Part shown: piece after piece, positions 51,182-60,139 of the stretch | Layout of the letters: every line of letters begins with the position of its first letter | Position numbering within the stretch: the stretch's first letter is position 1 | Assembly: GCF_004564355.1 (NCBI RefSeq) | Contig: NZ_CP038266.1 | Coordinates: 3,224,001 to 3,288,000 of the forward strand | DNA length: 64,000 bases | Direction: 5' to 3' | Origin: Microbacterium wangchenii | GTDB lineage: Bacteria > Actinomycetota > Actinomycetes > Actinomycetales > Microbacteriaceae | Made by a program: the position numbers and the translations under genes | Notes under the pieces: model-generated | What the model was told of the DNA's origin: nothing | What the model saw: the letters and a program-made list of their open reading frames with translations, nothing else | Databases searched by the model: none

Positions 51182-52419
51182 CGAGCCTCCTCACTGGCTG
51201 CGCCGGCAATGGCCGGTACGCGCGCGCTCACCGATGTGCCTTCCCCGGGTGCGCTTTGCACCTCGACATGACCCCCGACGCCACGGATGCGCTGGCGCAT
51301 GCTGGTCAATCCGAAGCCGGTGCGGGTGGCCTCCGCGTATCCGAGGCCATCGTCCCGCACGTCCAGCAGCACCTCGGTGCCGACATAGGACAGGGTGACG
51401 CCGACGCGCGTGGCGTCGGCATGCTTCCCAACGTTGGTCAGAGACTCTTGGGCGACACGGAACAGCGCGACCTCGATCGCTGGGCTGAGCGGCGCGTGGG
51501 TGCCGGTGACCTCGACACGCGCCGGAATCCGCTCCTGCTTCGACCACTGCTCGGTCAGGGTGCGGATCGCTTCGGGCAGCTGAGCACGACCGAGTTCCTG
51601 AGGTGCGAGTGCCTGCACGGATCGTCTCGCTTCGGTGAGCCCGGTGCGCGCGAGACGGAGCGCCTGACTCACGTGCTCCTCGCGTTCAATCGGACTGCTC
51701 GCGCGGCGCTGCGTGGCCTGGAGCTGGGTGATGATCCCCGCGAATCCTTGCGCGAGGGTGTCGTGGATCTCTCGGGCGAGTCGCTCACGCTCATCCTGCA
51801 CTCCGGACTCCCGCGCTTGGTTGACGAGCTGCGCATGCAGTCCAGCATTCTCATGCAGTGCCTGCTCGAGTTGTGCGATGAGCTCGTCACGCTTGCGCTC
51901 CTCAGTCTCGTTGCGGCGCGAGATGGGGATGCCAACGCCGATCGCTGCCGTCTGCACAACGACGATCAGGACGAGCATCACGAACGTCTCGGGAGTGGGG
52001 TCTGGCCGGAAAAGCGTCATCCCGTTCAGCGCGGTCGACGTCGCGAAGACGGCGACCAGCCCCAACAGCCACGGGGAGAGCAGGTACGCATGGAAGAAGC
52101 CCGCGATCGTGAGGATCACGAAGACCTCTGAGTACGCCATGAGGGCGATACAGAGCCCGAGCAAACCCAGGAAGTAGATCGCAGCAGGAACCGGACGGAC
52201 GGCGTGCCGTGCGATCGGCGCCGAGCTTCCTGCCGCGATCCATGCCGCCGAGGCGGCGAGCAGCCCGAGGACGGTTGCGCCCTCGGGCCAGAACTCGGCG
52301 CCGGTCGACGGGAGCGCCCACGCGAAGTAGACCGCCGTCGAGGTTGCCAGGAGCAGCCATGGCGTGCACAGCTGCAGCAGGTCCCACGAGCGCAGCTGCT
52401 CCGTCTTGTGCGGACTCAC
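51178..52419 (-). CDS. Sensor histidine kinase (HisKA_3, NarX/DesK type)
   Basis: A 413-residue membrane kinase. About six N-terminal helices (starting LCTPWLLLATSTAVYFAWAL) end near residue 170; a coiled-coil linker ERKRDELIAQLEQALHENAG leads to the HisKA_3 box ERERLAREIHDTLAQG with the phospho-accepting His near 220, and the ATPase domain with VAQESLTNVGKHADA, DDGLGYAEA and TGFGLTSMRQR. The GTG start has GAGGCCGA upstream. Membrane-embedded sensors without an extracellular loop usually report on the transporter or on lipid state. Encoded between an ABC exporter and its response regulator. Confidence 0.93.
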   Translation of the reverse strand: MSPHKTEQLRSWDLLQLCTPWLLLATSTAVYFAWALPSTGAEFWPEGATVLGLLAASAAWIAAGSSAPIARHAVRPVPAAIYFLGLLGLCIALMAYSEVFVILTIAGFFHAYLLSPWLLGLVAVFATSTALNGMTLFRPDPTPETFVMLVLIVVVQTAAIGVGIPISRRNETEERKRDELIAQLEQALHENAGLHAQLVNQARESGVQDERERLAREIHDTLAQGFAGIITQLQATQRRASSPIEREEHVSQALRLARTGLTEARRSVQALAPQELGRAQLPEAIRTLTEQWSKQERIPARVEVTGTHAPLSPAIEVALFRVAQESLTNVGKHADATRVGVTLSYVGTEVLLDVRDDGLGYAEATRTGFGLTSMRQRIRGVGGHVEVQSAPGEGTSVSARVPAIAGAASEEAR

Positions 52420-52451
52420 TCGGCCTCGATTCCCCGTCGTTGGCGGTCGGG

Positions 52452-53210
52452 CTACTCCCACCGGAACAGCTTCGCGGCGATCCCGCTCGCGACCACAGCG
52501 ATAGCGGCCATTATCCCAATCTGCACCCAGAAGGGCTGACCGACGCTGGTGAGCTCCCCCGCGACCGGAGACCACGCTTCGATGAACGCCTGCAGTCCCG
52601 GCGGCACGAAATCCCCGACTTTCTGCAGAGTCTCGGGCATCGTGTACCGCGGCAGGAATGCCCCGCCGAAGAACATCAGCACCACGAACAGCAGCGTCCC
52701 GATCGTCGAGGCTGCGCTGCTCGTGCGCACCAGCGCGGCGGTGATCATGCTGATCCCGAGCACCGCCGCATATCCGACGACGAAGGCGACAGCGAACGCG
52801 AGCGGCCGCTGCGGCGGGGCGATGCCGAGCACCGCCCACGCCACAGCGATCATCAGCGCGGCGCCGACGATCACCGAGACGAAAGACACGATCATCTGCG
52901 CGAGCAGAATCCGCCGTGGATGCACCGGCGTCGTGGACAGCCGCCGTAGGATGCCGCGCTCTCGGTACGTGGCGATCACGCTCGGGATGTGCTGAACGGC
53001 GATCATCACGATTCCGAACACCAACGCCGTCGGAGCCCAGGCGTCGATCGCGCGGAGCCCGCCGAGCTCCGGCGGCGTTTCCCTCAGCGCCGGAATGACG
53101 CTCAACGCCAGCAGCAGCCCTGTGGGGAACAGCACACCGAAGAACACCGTGGTCGGGTCGCGCAACAGGAGCTTGGTCTCGACCTTGAGCATCGTCGTGA
53201 GAGCACTCAT
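52452..53210 (-). CDS. ABC-2 type exporter permease
   Basis: A 252-residue ABC-2 membrane subunit with six helices. VETKLLLRDPTTVFFGVLFP at the start and YRERGILRRLSTTPVHPRRI are the family's amphipathic motifs, followed by VIVGAALMIAVAWAV and the extracellular FLPRYTMPETLQKVGDFVPP segment near the end. It begins 3 bp after the ATPase stop. With that ATPase it forms an exporter of the DrrAB type, often for antibiotics or lipids. Confidence 0.92.
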   Translation of the reverse strand: MSALTTMLKVETKLLLRDPTTVFFGVLFPTGLLLALSVIPALRETPPELGGLRAIDAWAPTALVFGIVMIAVQHIPSVIATYRERGILRRLSTTPVHPRRILLAQMIVSFVSVIVGAALMIAVAWAVLGIAPPQRPLAFAVAFVVGYAAVLGISMITAALVRTSSAASTIGTLLFVVLMFFGGAFLPRYTMPETLQKVGDFVPPGLQAFIEAWSPVAGELTSVGQPFWVQIGIMAAIAVVASGIAAKLFRWE

Positions 53211-53213
53211 GGC

Positions 53214-54146
53214 TCAGGCTTCCTTCGGGTGGGTGTTCTCGGATCCCGGTGCATGACCGGTGAGGGTGACGAACGCGTCGTCGAGACTGGCCTGGTCGAC
53301 TCGCAGATCTTCGGCCACGATCTCTGCGCGCGCGAGCGCGCCGGCGACGCTGGTGAGCAGCTGTCCGCCGCCGGTGACGAGCCAGGTCCCCTCTGTGACT
53401 TCGACATCGGACACGTCAGCGAGACTCATGAGGACGTTCCTGTCCAAGGGCTGTCGGACTCGGAAGCGGACGTGCTGAGCCGTGCTCGTCTGCGCGATCA
53501 GCCCAGCTGGGGTATCCACCGCAGCGACGCGGCCGCCGACGATGACGGCGATCCGGTCACTGAGACGTTCCGCCTCGTCCATGAAGTGCGTGACCAGCAC
53601 GATCGTGACGCCCCGCTCCCGAACGCGCTCGATCAGGCTCCACGTCTCGCGTCGCGCCTGGGGATCCAGACCGGTCGTCAGTTCGTCCAGGATCGCGACC
53701 TTCGGATTCCCGACCAGCGCGCACGCGATCGACAGACGTTGTTTCTGCCCACCCGAGAGTGACTTGTACCGCGTGCGACGCTTGTCCGACAGGCCCAGAA
53801 GATCCACCAGCTCGTGCCGGTCGGCGGGATCCCGGTAGAACGAGCTGTAGAGCTCGAGGGCCTCGTCGACGGTGATCGCGTCCGGAAAGCTGCTCTCTTG
53901 CAGTTGCACCCCCAGCCGTTCCCGCACCTGCGCGCGCTGCGTCTCGGGGTCGAAACCCAAGACGCGAACCGCACCACGATCCGGTGTCCGCAGACCGGCG
54001 ATGCATTCCACCGTCGTTGTCTTCCCGGCACCATTCGGGCCGATGATGCCGAAGATCTCCCCCTCCTCGACAGTGAAGGAGACGTCATCCACGGCGACGC
54101 GCTGACCGTAGCGCTTGTGCAGGTTTCGTACTTCCAGTGCGCTCAT
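53214..54146 (-). CDS. ABC exporter ATP-binding protein (DrrA-like)
   Basis: A 310-residue ATPase: GIIGPNGAGKTTTVECIAGL (Walker A), QESSFPDAI (Q loop), SLSGGQKQRLSIACAL (signature), VAILDELTTGLDP (Walker B; the usual EPT is ELT) and LVTHFMDEAERL (His switch). A C-terminal regulatory domain of about 80 residues follows, as in DrrA/CcmA-like drug exporters. First gene of a four-gene leftward operon with permease, kinase and response regulator, the layout of self-sensing resistance modules. Confidence 0.93.
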   Translation of the reverse strand: MSALEVRNLHKRYGQRVAVDDVSFTVEEGEIFGIIGPNGAGKTTTVECIAGLRTPDRGAVRVLGFDPETQRAQVRERLGVQLQESSFPDAITVDEALELYSSFYRDPADRHELVDLLGLSDKRRTRYKSLSGGQKQRLSIACALVGNPKVAILDELTTGLDPQARRETWSLIERVRERGVTIVLVTHFMDEAERLSDRIAVIVGGRVAAVDTPAGLIAQTSTAQHVRFRVRQPLDRNVLMSLADVSDVEVTEGTWLVTGGGQLLTSVAGALARAEIVAEDLRVDQASLDDAFVTLTGHAPGSENTHPKEA

Positions 54147-54547
54147 ACGGTGACGCTACAAACGCAGCAGGTCGCGCCGCGTCGATCATCAGGGTGGAGA
54201 GAGGGTTGATTCCGCCATCAACCGAATGGTGGATGGCGCGGAGCAGGGGGCGCTCCACCCTGGGCCAGGTATGGGCTGGATGGTGGCGGGGACTCTGCCG
54301 GGTAAGTGACACAACCACAGATCAGGAGTCACCTAAACCTCCAGCAGTCCCTCATTATGGTCGCCTACACGAGCGGCGAAGTGCGCCATCCAACGGTCAC
54401 GCCACCTTCTGTAGTACCCCACTCACGGTCGTCACCGCTGCAAGAAACCATCACGCCTGACTCCACCAACTCTAGAAAAACTGTCCGGAACAAGTCGCCA
54501 GTCAAAGGATGGAGTTGTCGACATGGGCAGTAGGTGAATACGTCGAG
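54147..54547. other. 401-bp intergenic region upstream of the ABC/two-component operon
   Basis: No gene seen. The part next to the ATPase gene holds inverted repeats, while 54310-54500 is distinctly lower in GC than its surroundings and lies downstream of the class B PBP stop. No terminator with a good stem was found there. Confidence 0.5.
54204..54223. promoter_or_regulatory. Inverted repeat, candidate response-regulator site
   Basis: GGTTGAT-TCCGCC-ATCAACC has perfect 7-bp arms and lies 58 bp before the exporter ATPase start. NarL-type regulators bind inverted repeats at such distances, so it is a candidate site for the regulator encoded by the last gene of this operon. Confidence 0.5.
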
Positions 54548-56329
54548 CTACCCGAACTTGGGCAGCTTCTCCGGCACCGACGTGGACGGCATGACGCGGT
54601 AGGTCTTCAGAACTTGCGCCATGGCCTTCTGGAACGCGTCCGCATTAGCCGCAGACGAAGTTTCCTTCGTCGGTTCGTCGAGAGTCACGACTACCACGAA
54701 CTCCGGGGCATCGGCGGGAGCGAAGCCCACCATCGTCGTGAAGTACACACCGGTCATGTAGCCGCCGTTCAGAGGGTCCGCTTTCTCACCGGTACCCGAC
54801 TTGCCGCCCACTCGGTATCCCGGGATGGTCACCCGGCTGGCGTAGGGCGCCTGCAGGAAGACGTTCTCGAGGATCGTGCGCATCTGTGCAGAGGTACTCT
54901 CGCTGATGACCCGCTCTGGCTCGGGCAGTTCGGGTTGGATAACGGTGCCGTCGTCGGTCGTACACGATTCGACGAGCGAGAACGGCATCTTCACGCCGCC
55001 GTTCACGATCGCGCCGTACGCGCGAGCAAGCTCGGGCACAGTTGATGTCAGACCTTGGCCGAACGAGGTGTTGTAAGCAGTTTGTGCATCCCAGTCGCTA
55101 ACTGCGTGTACAAGACCCCGCTGTTCCTCTGGGTAGGAGCCGGTGCCGTCGCCGATGCCAAAGCGCTTGAGATAGTCGTATCGCGTCTGGATGGGAAGGG
55201 CGTCGCTGAACTTCGAGATGCCGGTATTCGAGGAGTCGATCAGCACCCCGGCGAGCGTGTATGCGTAAGCGGGGTGCTGAAAGGAGTCGCGAACGCGCGC
55301 GCCATCACGGAACTGCTCAAATCCCGAGGCAACGACGGTCGACGTCGGGCTCAGTTCGCCGGCCTCGAGCAGGGTTGCCGCGGCCAGAGCTTTGAATGGC
55401 GAACCCGGCTCGAACCAGTTGCGAAAGATCCGGCTGCTGCGGTCGTCCGATTCGGTCGGGGTTACATTGTTGGGGTCAACCGTAGGATACTCGGCCGCGG
55501 CCCGGACTTTGCCGGTGTTGGCCTCGTAGACGAGGATTGCGCCCGCCTGCGCGCCCATGTTCTGTGTTTGCTCGGCGATCAGCTGCTGCAGGTACCACTG
55601 GAGGTCCCGGTTGACCGTCAGCCGCAGTGTACCTCCGTCGACCGCCGCCTCATCATGCATGGTGCCCGGGATGATGACGCCGTCCTTCCCCTGCTGATAA
55701 CGCCGCGTGCCGTTCGTCGAGGCGACGCAGTCGTCGTATTGCTTCTCAAGGCCCTCAAGCGCCTCCCCGTCGGAGCTGACGAAGCCGACGAGGTTTCCGG
55801 CCACAGCACCGTTCGGGTAGGCGCGAGCGGGGTGCGGCAGGCATTGAACGTACGGGGCGAGATCGATCAGCGCTCGGTACTGCTCGGTGTCCACGCCGTT
55901 CTTGAGACTTGCGAAGCGAGTCTTGGGATTCTCCGCCAGCGCAACAGACACTATGTCGCGCACCTCGTCGACGGTCTGCCCTGTGATCGAGGTGATGTCC
56001 ACCGAGACGTTCTGCCACAGTCGTGCCTCGGATTCGCCGGCCATAATGTGGGTGTCGGTCTGCGTGATCAGCAGTGGGTCGAGCTGGCAGTCGTAGAGGA
56101 GGATGCTGCTCGCCAGTGTCTGACCTTCTTCGTCGACGATGGGACCGCGGGTGCCGTAAAGCTCCTGAGTCCCCGTGAACGCCCACTCCATCGAGTCGGC
56201 GACGTGATCCCTGGCATTGACCACCTGGATATCGACCAGGCGGATGATGTATCCCCCTAACACTGCGAGTACGACGGCCAGGGCAACGGCGGTGCGCCGA
56301 CGTGGTGTTCTCCTATCCTGCGTAGTCAT
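54548..56329 (-). CDS. Class B penicillin-binding protein (PBP2/FtsI-like transpeptidase)
   Basis: A 593-residue monofunctional transpeptidase that cross-links peptidoglycan. One N-terminal membrane anchor (TAVALAVVLAVLGGYIIRLV) precedes the PBP dimerisation domain with YGTRGPIVDEEGQTLA; the catalytic set is SPFK near residue 310, SSN near 369 and KSGTGE near 510. It lies 88 bp downstream of a class A PBP gene and is away from any division cluster, so it is an accessory paralogue. The pair is divergent from a LysR plus beta-lactamase-fold pair, suggesting inducible, perhaps low-affinity, wall synthesis. Whether its active site is drug-insensitive cannot be read. Confidence 0.92.
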   Translation of the reverse strand: MTTQDRRTPRRRTAVALAVVLAVLGGYIIRLVDIQVVNARDHVADSMEWAFTGTQELYGTRGPIVDEEGQTLASSILLYDCQLDPLLITQTDTHIMAGESEARLWQNVSVDITSITGQTVDEVRDIVSVALAENPKTRFASLKNGVDTEQYRALIDLAPYVQCLPHPARAYPNGAVAGNLVGFVSSDGEALEGLEKQYDDCVASTNGTRRYQQGKDGVIIPGTMHDEAAVDGGTLRLTVNRDLQWYLQQLIAEQTQNMGAQAGAILVYEANTGKVRAAAEYPTVDPNNVTPTESDDRSSRIFRNWFEPGSPFKALAAATLLEAGELSPTSTVVASGFEQFRDGARVRDSFQHPAYAYTLAGVLIDSSNTGISKFSDALPIQTRYDYLKRFGIGDGTGSYPEEQRGLVHAVSDWDAQTAYNTSFGQGLTSTVPELARAYGAIVNGGVKMPFSLVESCTTDDGTVIQPELPEPERVISESTSAQMRTILENVFLQAPYASRVTIPGYRVGGKSGTGEKADPLNGGYMTGVYFTTMVGFAPADAPEFVVVVTLDEPTKETSSAANADAFQKAMAQVLKTYRVMPSTSVPEKLPKFG

Positions 56330-56417
56330 CTGACACGCTTCTTTTCGGCTTTGTGGGTGCCGTGCGGATGAGATATGCGGCGTTCGGCGCGAGCCCAGAG
56401 CGATCCCTGCGCCTCGA

Positions 56418-59177
56418 TCACGGCGCGTTGCCAGCATCAGTGCCGCACTGAGCCGCGGCGTAATCGACCACGATGGGGGCGCGGTTTGTAAGACTTCCAG
56501 CGCTCGGATTCGTTCGTATTGCGCGCGGTTTCGTGGCAGTCGATTCCTCGGTACAGGTCCCTGTGATGATGGTTGCAAACCCAGCTTCGAGCAGCATGAG
56601 CCTCGCCTCCTCAAAAGAGCGGCCAGCGACGTCCGGCACTGTGACCGCTTGCGCGTTGCTCGGGTTGATCGTCACGACCGTGCCGCCTGCGACCTTGCCG
56701 GGATTCGGGGTCTGCGCGGCCACCGTCCCCTCCGGTCTGTCGGAGTCCACCGGCTGGCCAACGACGACGCCGAAGCCGGCCGCCTCGAGCATGCTTCTGG
56801 ACTCATCGACGGTCATTCCCAGCACGTCTGGTAGATCTTCGAGCACCTGACGCATCAGGTTCGTATCGGGGTCCGGGAACCGGTCTCCGCCGTAGGCCGC
56901 GTTGGCTGCGGCCTGGATCTGACGGGCGATCGGGTATCGCAGATCGTGAAGAACGTCCCGGTCGGTGTAGGTGCGGTCGAGACGCACCTCGCCGGTGGAG
57001 TTCCCGACCCAGACGACTGTGGCGACTCTTGTGCTCGCCTCCGCCATCCAGGTCTGCCAGTACTCATGAGTTCCCGTCTTGCCCATGACGGGGACACCGT
57101 CGCGGGGGCGCGCCGAGTCTCCGGTTCCGCCATACATGACGCCTTGCAGTGCTGTCGCAGCAGTAGCCGCGACGGCCGGATCCAGCACCTGCGTACAGAT
57201 GCGTGCAGGTTTGGGCAACTCGTTTCCCTGGTAATCGGTGACCTTGTCGATAACCGTGGGCTGACAGTGGACGCCGTTGTTCGCGACCGTGGCAAACGCG
57301 CCGGCCATTGCGAGTGGCGAGACGTTGGCTGAGCCGATGACGTCGTTTGCGACGGCCATCGGAATGTCCGACCCGTCGCCGTAGGTGACGCCCATCTTCT
57401 TCACGACGTTGGCGATGTCGCACAAATCCAGCTCCGCGGCCATCGCAACATACCCAGAGTTGAGCGAGTCGCGAGTGAATTGCATCGGAGTACCGACATA
57501 GCCGCGGGTGCCACCGGAGTTGTTGGGTCGCCAATTCGACGTATTCGTCCAGTCGCCGGTGCAACTGTTGGTCATTCGCTTCGGCGGTCTCAGCACTCCA
57601 TCGACGAGCTGATTCAGGGACTTGCCCTGCTCCAGCCAGTCGATGAGCGTGAAGAGCTTGAACGTCGACCCGGCGGGGAGCCCGTTGGATCCTCCGAACT
57701 GCAGGTCGCCTGCGTAGACGATGCTGGAGAAGTTGGGGTCGCCGCCGCTGTCGCCGTCGCGGAAGTTGGTGTTCTGCGCGATGGAAAGGACGCGGCCAGT
57801 TGGCACCTCGACGCTCGTAGCGGACGTTCCGAACGACATGCCTGGCAGCGAGCTCGGCGCCCACTCAGCGACGGTGTCGCGGGCGGGGTTCTGCACGCGC
57901 CAATCGAGGGTTAAGTAGATGTTGAGGCCGCCCTGGCGCAGGTTTTTGACGCGCTCTTCGGTCGTCTCGCCGAACGCAGGATCTCGCTCGACGACCATAC
58001 GGGCGTACTGGCAGAAGTACTCCGCTCCGGTTGCGGCAGCGCAGCCGGTCCTGGGCGGAGTGATGCTCGGAGTGATTGGCTCCAAGACTGCGGCGCGGTA
58101 CTGCTCCTGTGTGATCCGGCCGTCGTCGAGCATGCGGCTGAGCACGTAGAGCTGACGACCCTTCGTGGCCGAGTAGCCGTCGGCGGCCAGGAGGTACTGC
58201 TCCTGCGTGATCTCACCGCGGGCGAGCATGGTGTCCAGGGCGGCAAGCTGGCCATCCTTGACATCATCAATCGCACCATCCGGTGCCTTGTTGAACGCCA
58301 CGTCTTCGGCGCCGAACATCGAACCTGTCGGCTTGTCGATGCGGTACGTGTTGGGATTCTGCACGATACCTGCGAGCGTCGCGGCCTGCGGGAGACTCAG
58401 TTCGGCAGCAGACACGCCGAAGTAGTATCGAGCGGCGGCGTCGATGCCGTAAGTGGTGCCGCCGAAGTTCGCGATGTTGAGGTATCCGAGCAGGATTTCG
58501 CTCTTGGAGTACTTCCGCTCCAGGGCGATGGCGTATCGCATCTCCTGCAGCTTCCGAATGATGCCCTCGTCGCCTTCGGCGGTCGTCGCCTCCGTCCAGC
58601 ACTCCAGCAGAGCCTGCTCACGCGTGATCTGGACGATCTCGCCGTTCTCGTCCTGCTTTTCGCCGGCCTCGGCGTCTCGCTCGCATTTCTGGATGAGAAT
58701 GTTCTTGACGTACTGCTGGCTGATGGATGAGCCACCCTGCGTCTCGCCGCCACCCTGGGCGTTGGACAGGAGGGCGCGGGCGGTACCGATGAGGTCGACG
58801 CCACTGTGCTGGTAGTACCGAGGGTCCTCACTGGAGAGGATCGCGTCGTACATAACGGGCGCGATCTGGTCGAAGTCGACCTGAGACCGGTTCTGGTCGT
58901 AAAACTGGGTCAGCACCTGCTCTTCGCCGGTGTCGGGGTTCTTCACCCAAAACGTGGTCGGCAGCATCGGCTTTCCGATGTCGAGCACGCTGGGGAGGCG
59001 ATCGAACATCGTGATCGCCGTCGACGTGGCTGCACCTGACAGTGCCAGCGCGGGCGTGAGGGATGCCGCCACGAGCACGCCCGCCACTGTGCTGAGGCCG
59101 GCGAGACCGGCGAAAGCTCCCAGAACGCTGCGGGCCGTGCGGCGGTCCTGGGTTTCGGGGCGATGCAACCGCTTCAT
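56418..59177 (-). CDS. Class A penicillin-binding protein with two PASTA domains
   Basis: A 919-residue bifunctional glycosyltransferase/transpeptidase. After a membrane anchor (AGLAGLSTVAGVLVAASLTP) the GT51 domain has the catalytic Glu117 in LSSEDPRYYQHSGVD and GGSSISQQYVKN; the transpeptidase domain has STFK near residue 503, SLNSGY near 560 and GKTGTHEY near 700; two PASTA domains (LPDVLGMTVDESRSMLEAAG and VPDVAGRSFEEARLMLLEAG) close it. This is the plan of the actinobacterial PonA-type enzyme, but the locus beside a LysR/beta-lactamase-fold pair suggests an extra copy. Chosen ATG follows a TTATAC -10 word by about 25 bp. Confidence 0.92.
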   Translation of the reverse strand: MKRLHRPETQDRRTARSVLGAFAGLAGLSTVAGVLVAASLTPALALSGAATSTAITMFDRLPSVLDIGKPMLPTTFWVKNPDTGEEQVLTQFYDQNRSQVDFDQIAPVMYDAILSSEDPRYYQHSGVDLIGTARALLSNAQGGGETQGGSSISQQYVKNILIQKCERDAEAGEKQDENGEIVQITREQALLECWTEATTAEGDEGIIRKLQEMRYAIALERKYSKSEILLGYLNIANFGGTTYGIDAAARYYFGVSAAELSLPQAATLAGIVQNPNTYRIDKPTGSMFGAEDVAFNKAPDGAIDDVKDGQLAALDTMLARGEITQEQYLLAADGYSATKGRQLYVLSRMLDDGRITQEQYRAAVLEPITPSITPPRTGCAAATGAEYFCQYARMVVERDPAFGETTEERVKNLRQGGLNIYLTLDWRVQNPARDTVAEWAPSSLPGMSFGTSATSVEVPTGRVLSIAQNTNFRDGDSGGDPNFSSIVYAGDLQFGGSNGLPAGSTFKLFTLIDWLEQGKSLNQLVDGVLRPPKRMTNSCTGDWTNTSNWRPNNSGGTRGYVGTPMQFTRDSLNSGYVAMAAELDLCDIANVVKKMGVTYGDGSDIPMAVANDVIGSANVSPLAMAGAFATVANNGVHCQPTVIDKVTDYQGNELPKPARICTQVLDPAVAATAATALQGVMYGGTGDSARPRDGVPVMGKTGTHEYWQTWMAEASTRVATVVWVGNSTGEVRLDRTYTDRDVLHDLRYPIARQIQAAANAAYGGDRFPDPDTNLMRQVLEDLPDVLGMTVDESRSMLEAAGFGVVVGQPVDSDRPEGTVAAQTPNPGKVAGGTVVTINPSNAQAVTVPDVAGRSFEEARLMLLEAGFATIITGTCTEESTATKPRAIRTNPSAGSLTNRAPIVVDYAAAQCGTDAGNAP

Positions 59178-59232
59178 GCCGCCAGTGTCGGCTGGCCGCG
59201 CGTATAACGACAAAGATGCGAATGCCGTTTTC

Positions 59233-59249
59233 TATGCGCGTTGGGCATA
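59233..59249. promoter_or_regulatory. LysR-type operator between PBP and regulator genes
   Basis: TATGC-GCGTTGG-GCATA has perfect 5-bp arms, the T-N11-A type of site bound by LysR proteins. It lies 11 bp before the LysR start codon and 56 bp before the class A PBP start, in the 83-bp divergent gap, so one site could control both directions. Confidence 0.65.
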
Positions 59250-59260
59250 CTGTTGCGGTT

Positions 59261-60139
59261 GTGGATCTGCTCAACGGCGTCCGGGCGTTCGCTGCCGTGG
59301 CGCGCCGAGGCAGCTTCTCCGCCGCCGCCGACGACGAACGCACCACCCAACCGGTCATCAGTCGCCGGATCGCGGCGCTGGAGGAGGTTCTGGGTGGTCC
59401 GCTGATCGAGCGCGACTTCCGCCCGGTTGGCCTCACCCCCCTGGGGCGGGCGCTGCTCAGTAACGCGCAGACCCTGCTCACCGCGGAACGCGCGCTCGTG
59501 GATGCAGCGGCGTCATATCGCCGTGGGGCGGTCCGGCTGCTTGTGCCGCCCTACCCCGACGCCGCACTGTGGGCCGCTGTGCGGCTGCGGGCGTCCGCGA
59601 CCGGTGTGGAGCTGGACATCGAGGAAGACGGTCGGGATAGTCGGCTGCTACGACTGCGAGGTGGCGAAGTGGATGCCGCCATCCTCCCGGTCGAATCGGC
59701 GCGAGCTGACTGGCTGGTTCCTCTGGGGCTTGCCCAATCCACCGATCAGCGGCAGCTCACGCTCGCCTCCCTCCGCCCGACCCGTGCCGACCGGGAGCGC
59801 GCTGCACGGATAGTCGTCCTCCCGGAAGACAGCGAGGGCGCACTGCTTTCGACGCTCCGGGACACGACGGCCCGGTACGGTCTGGCCGCCCGACAGATCC
59901 ATCACGCACCCGACCTTGTTCCTGCACTCGCTGGCTCCCTCGCGGGCGACGATTGGATCCTCTGCTCTCGCGCAGAAGCTGATGCCTGGAGGTTGACGTG
60001 GCTTCCTGTCAAGGAACTGCCACTGTCCCGCACCTATCGGCTGGACACGATCAGCCAGAGGGGCACAGAGTTGTTCGACATGAACCTTCGCCGCGACGTC
60101 GCAGCCGCTCTGGGAACTGCACCACTGCAGGACCGATGA
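59261..60139 (+). CDS. LysR family regulator, BlaA/AmpR-like context
   Basis: A 292-residue LysR protein. The helix-turn-helix is RAFAAVARRGSFSAAADDER followed by TTQPVISRRIAALEEVLGG; the effector half starts at GAVRLLVPPYPDAAL. The GTG start was preferred because an upstream ATG would put the operator inside the gene; CATACT 10 bp before the GTG may be its -10. Its stop overlaps the start of the beta-lactamase-fold gene by 4 nt (ATGA). Together with divergent PBP genes this is the layout of a LysR regulator that senses wall damage or beta-lactams. Confidence 0.9.
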   Translation: MDLLNGVRAFAAVARRGSFSAAADDERTTQPVISRRIAALEEVLGGPLIERDFRPVGLTPLGRALLSNAQTLLTAERALVDAAASYRRGAVRLLVPPYPDAALWAAVRLRASATGVELDIEEDGRDSRLLRLRGGEVDAAILPVESARADWLVPLGLAQSTDQRQLTLASLRPTRADRERAARIVVLPEDSEGALLSTLRDTTARYGLAARQIHHAPDLVPALAGSLAGDDWILCSRAEADAWRLTWLPVKELPLSRTYRLDTISQRGTELFDMNLRRDVAAALGTAPLQDR

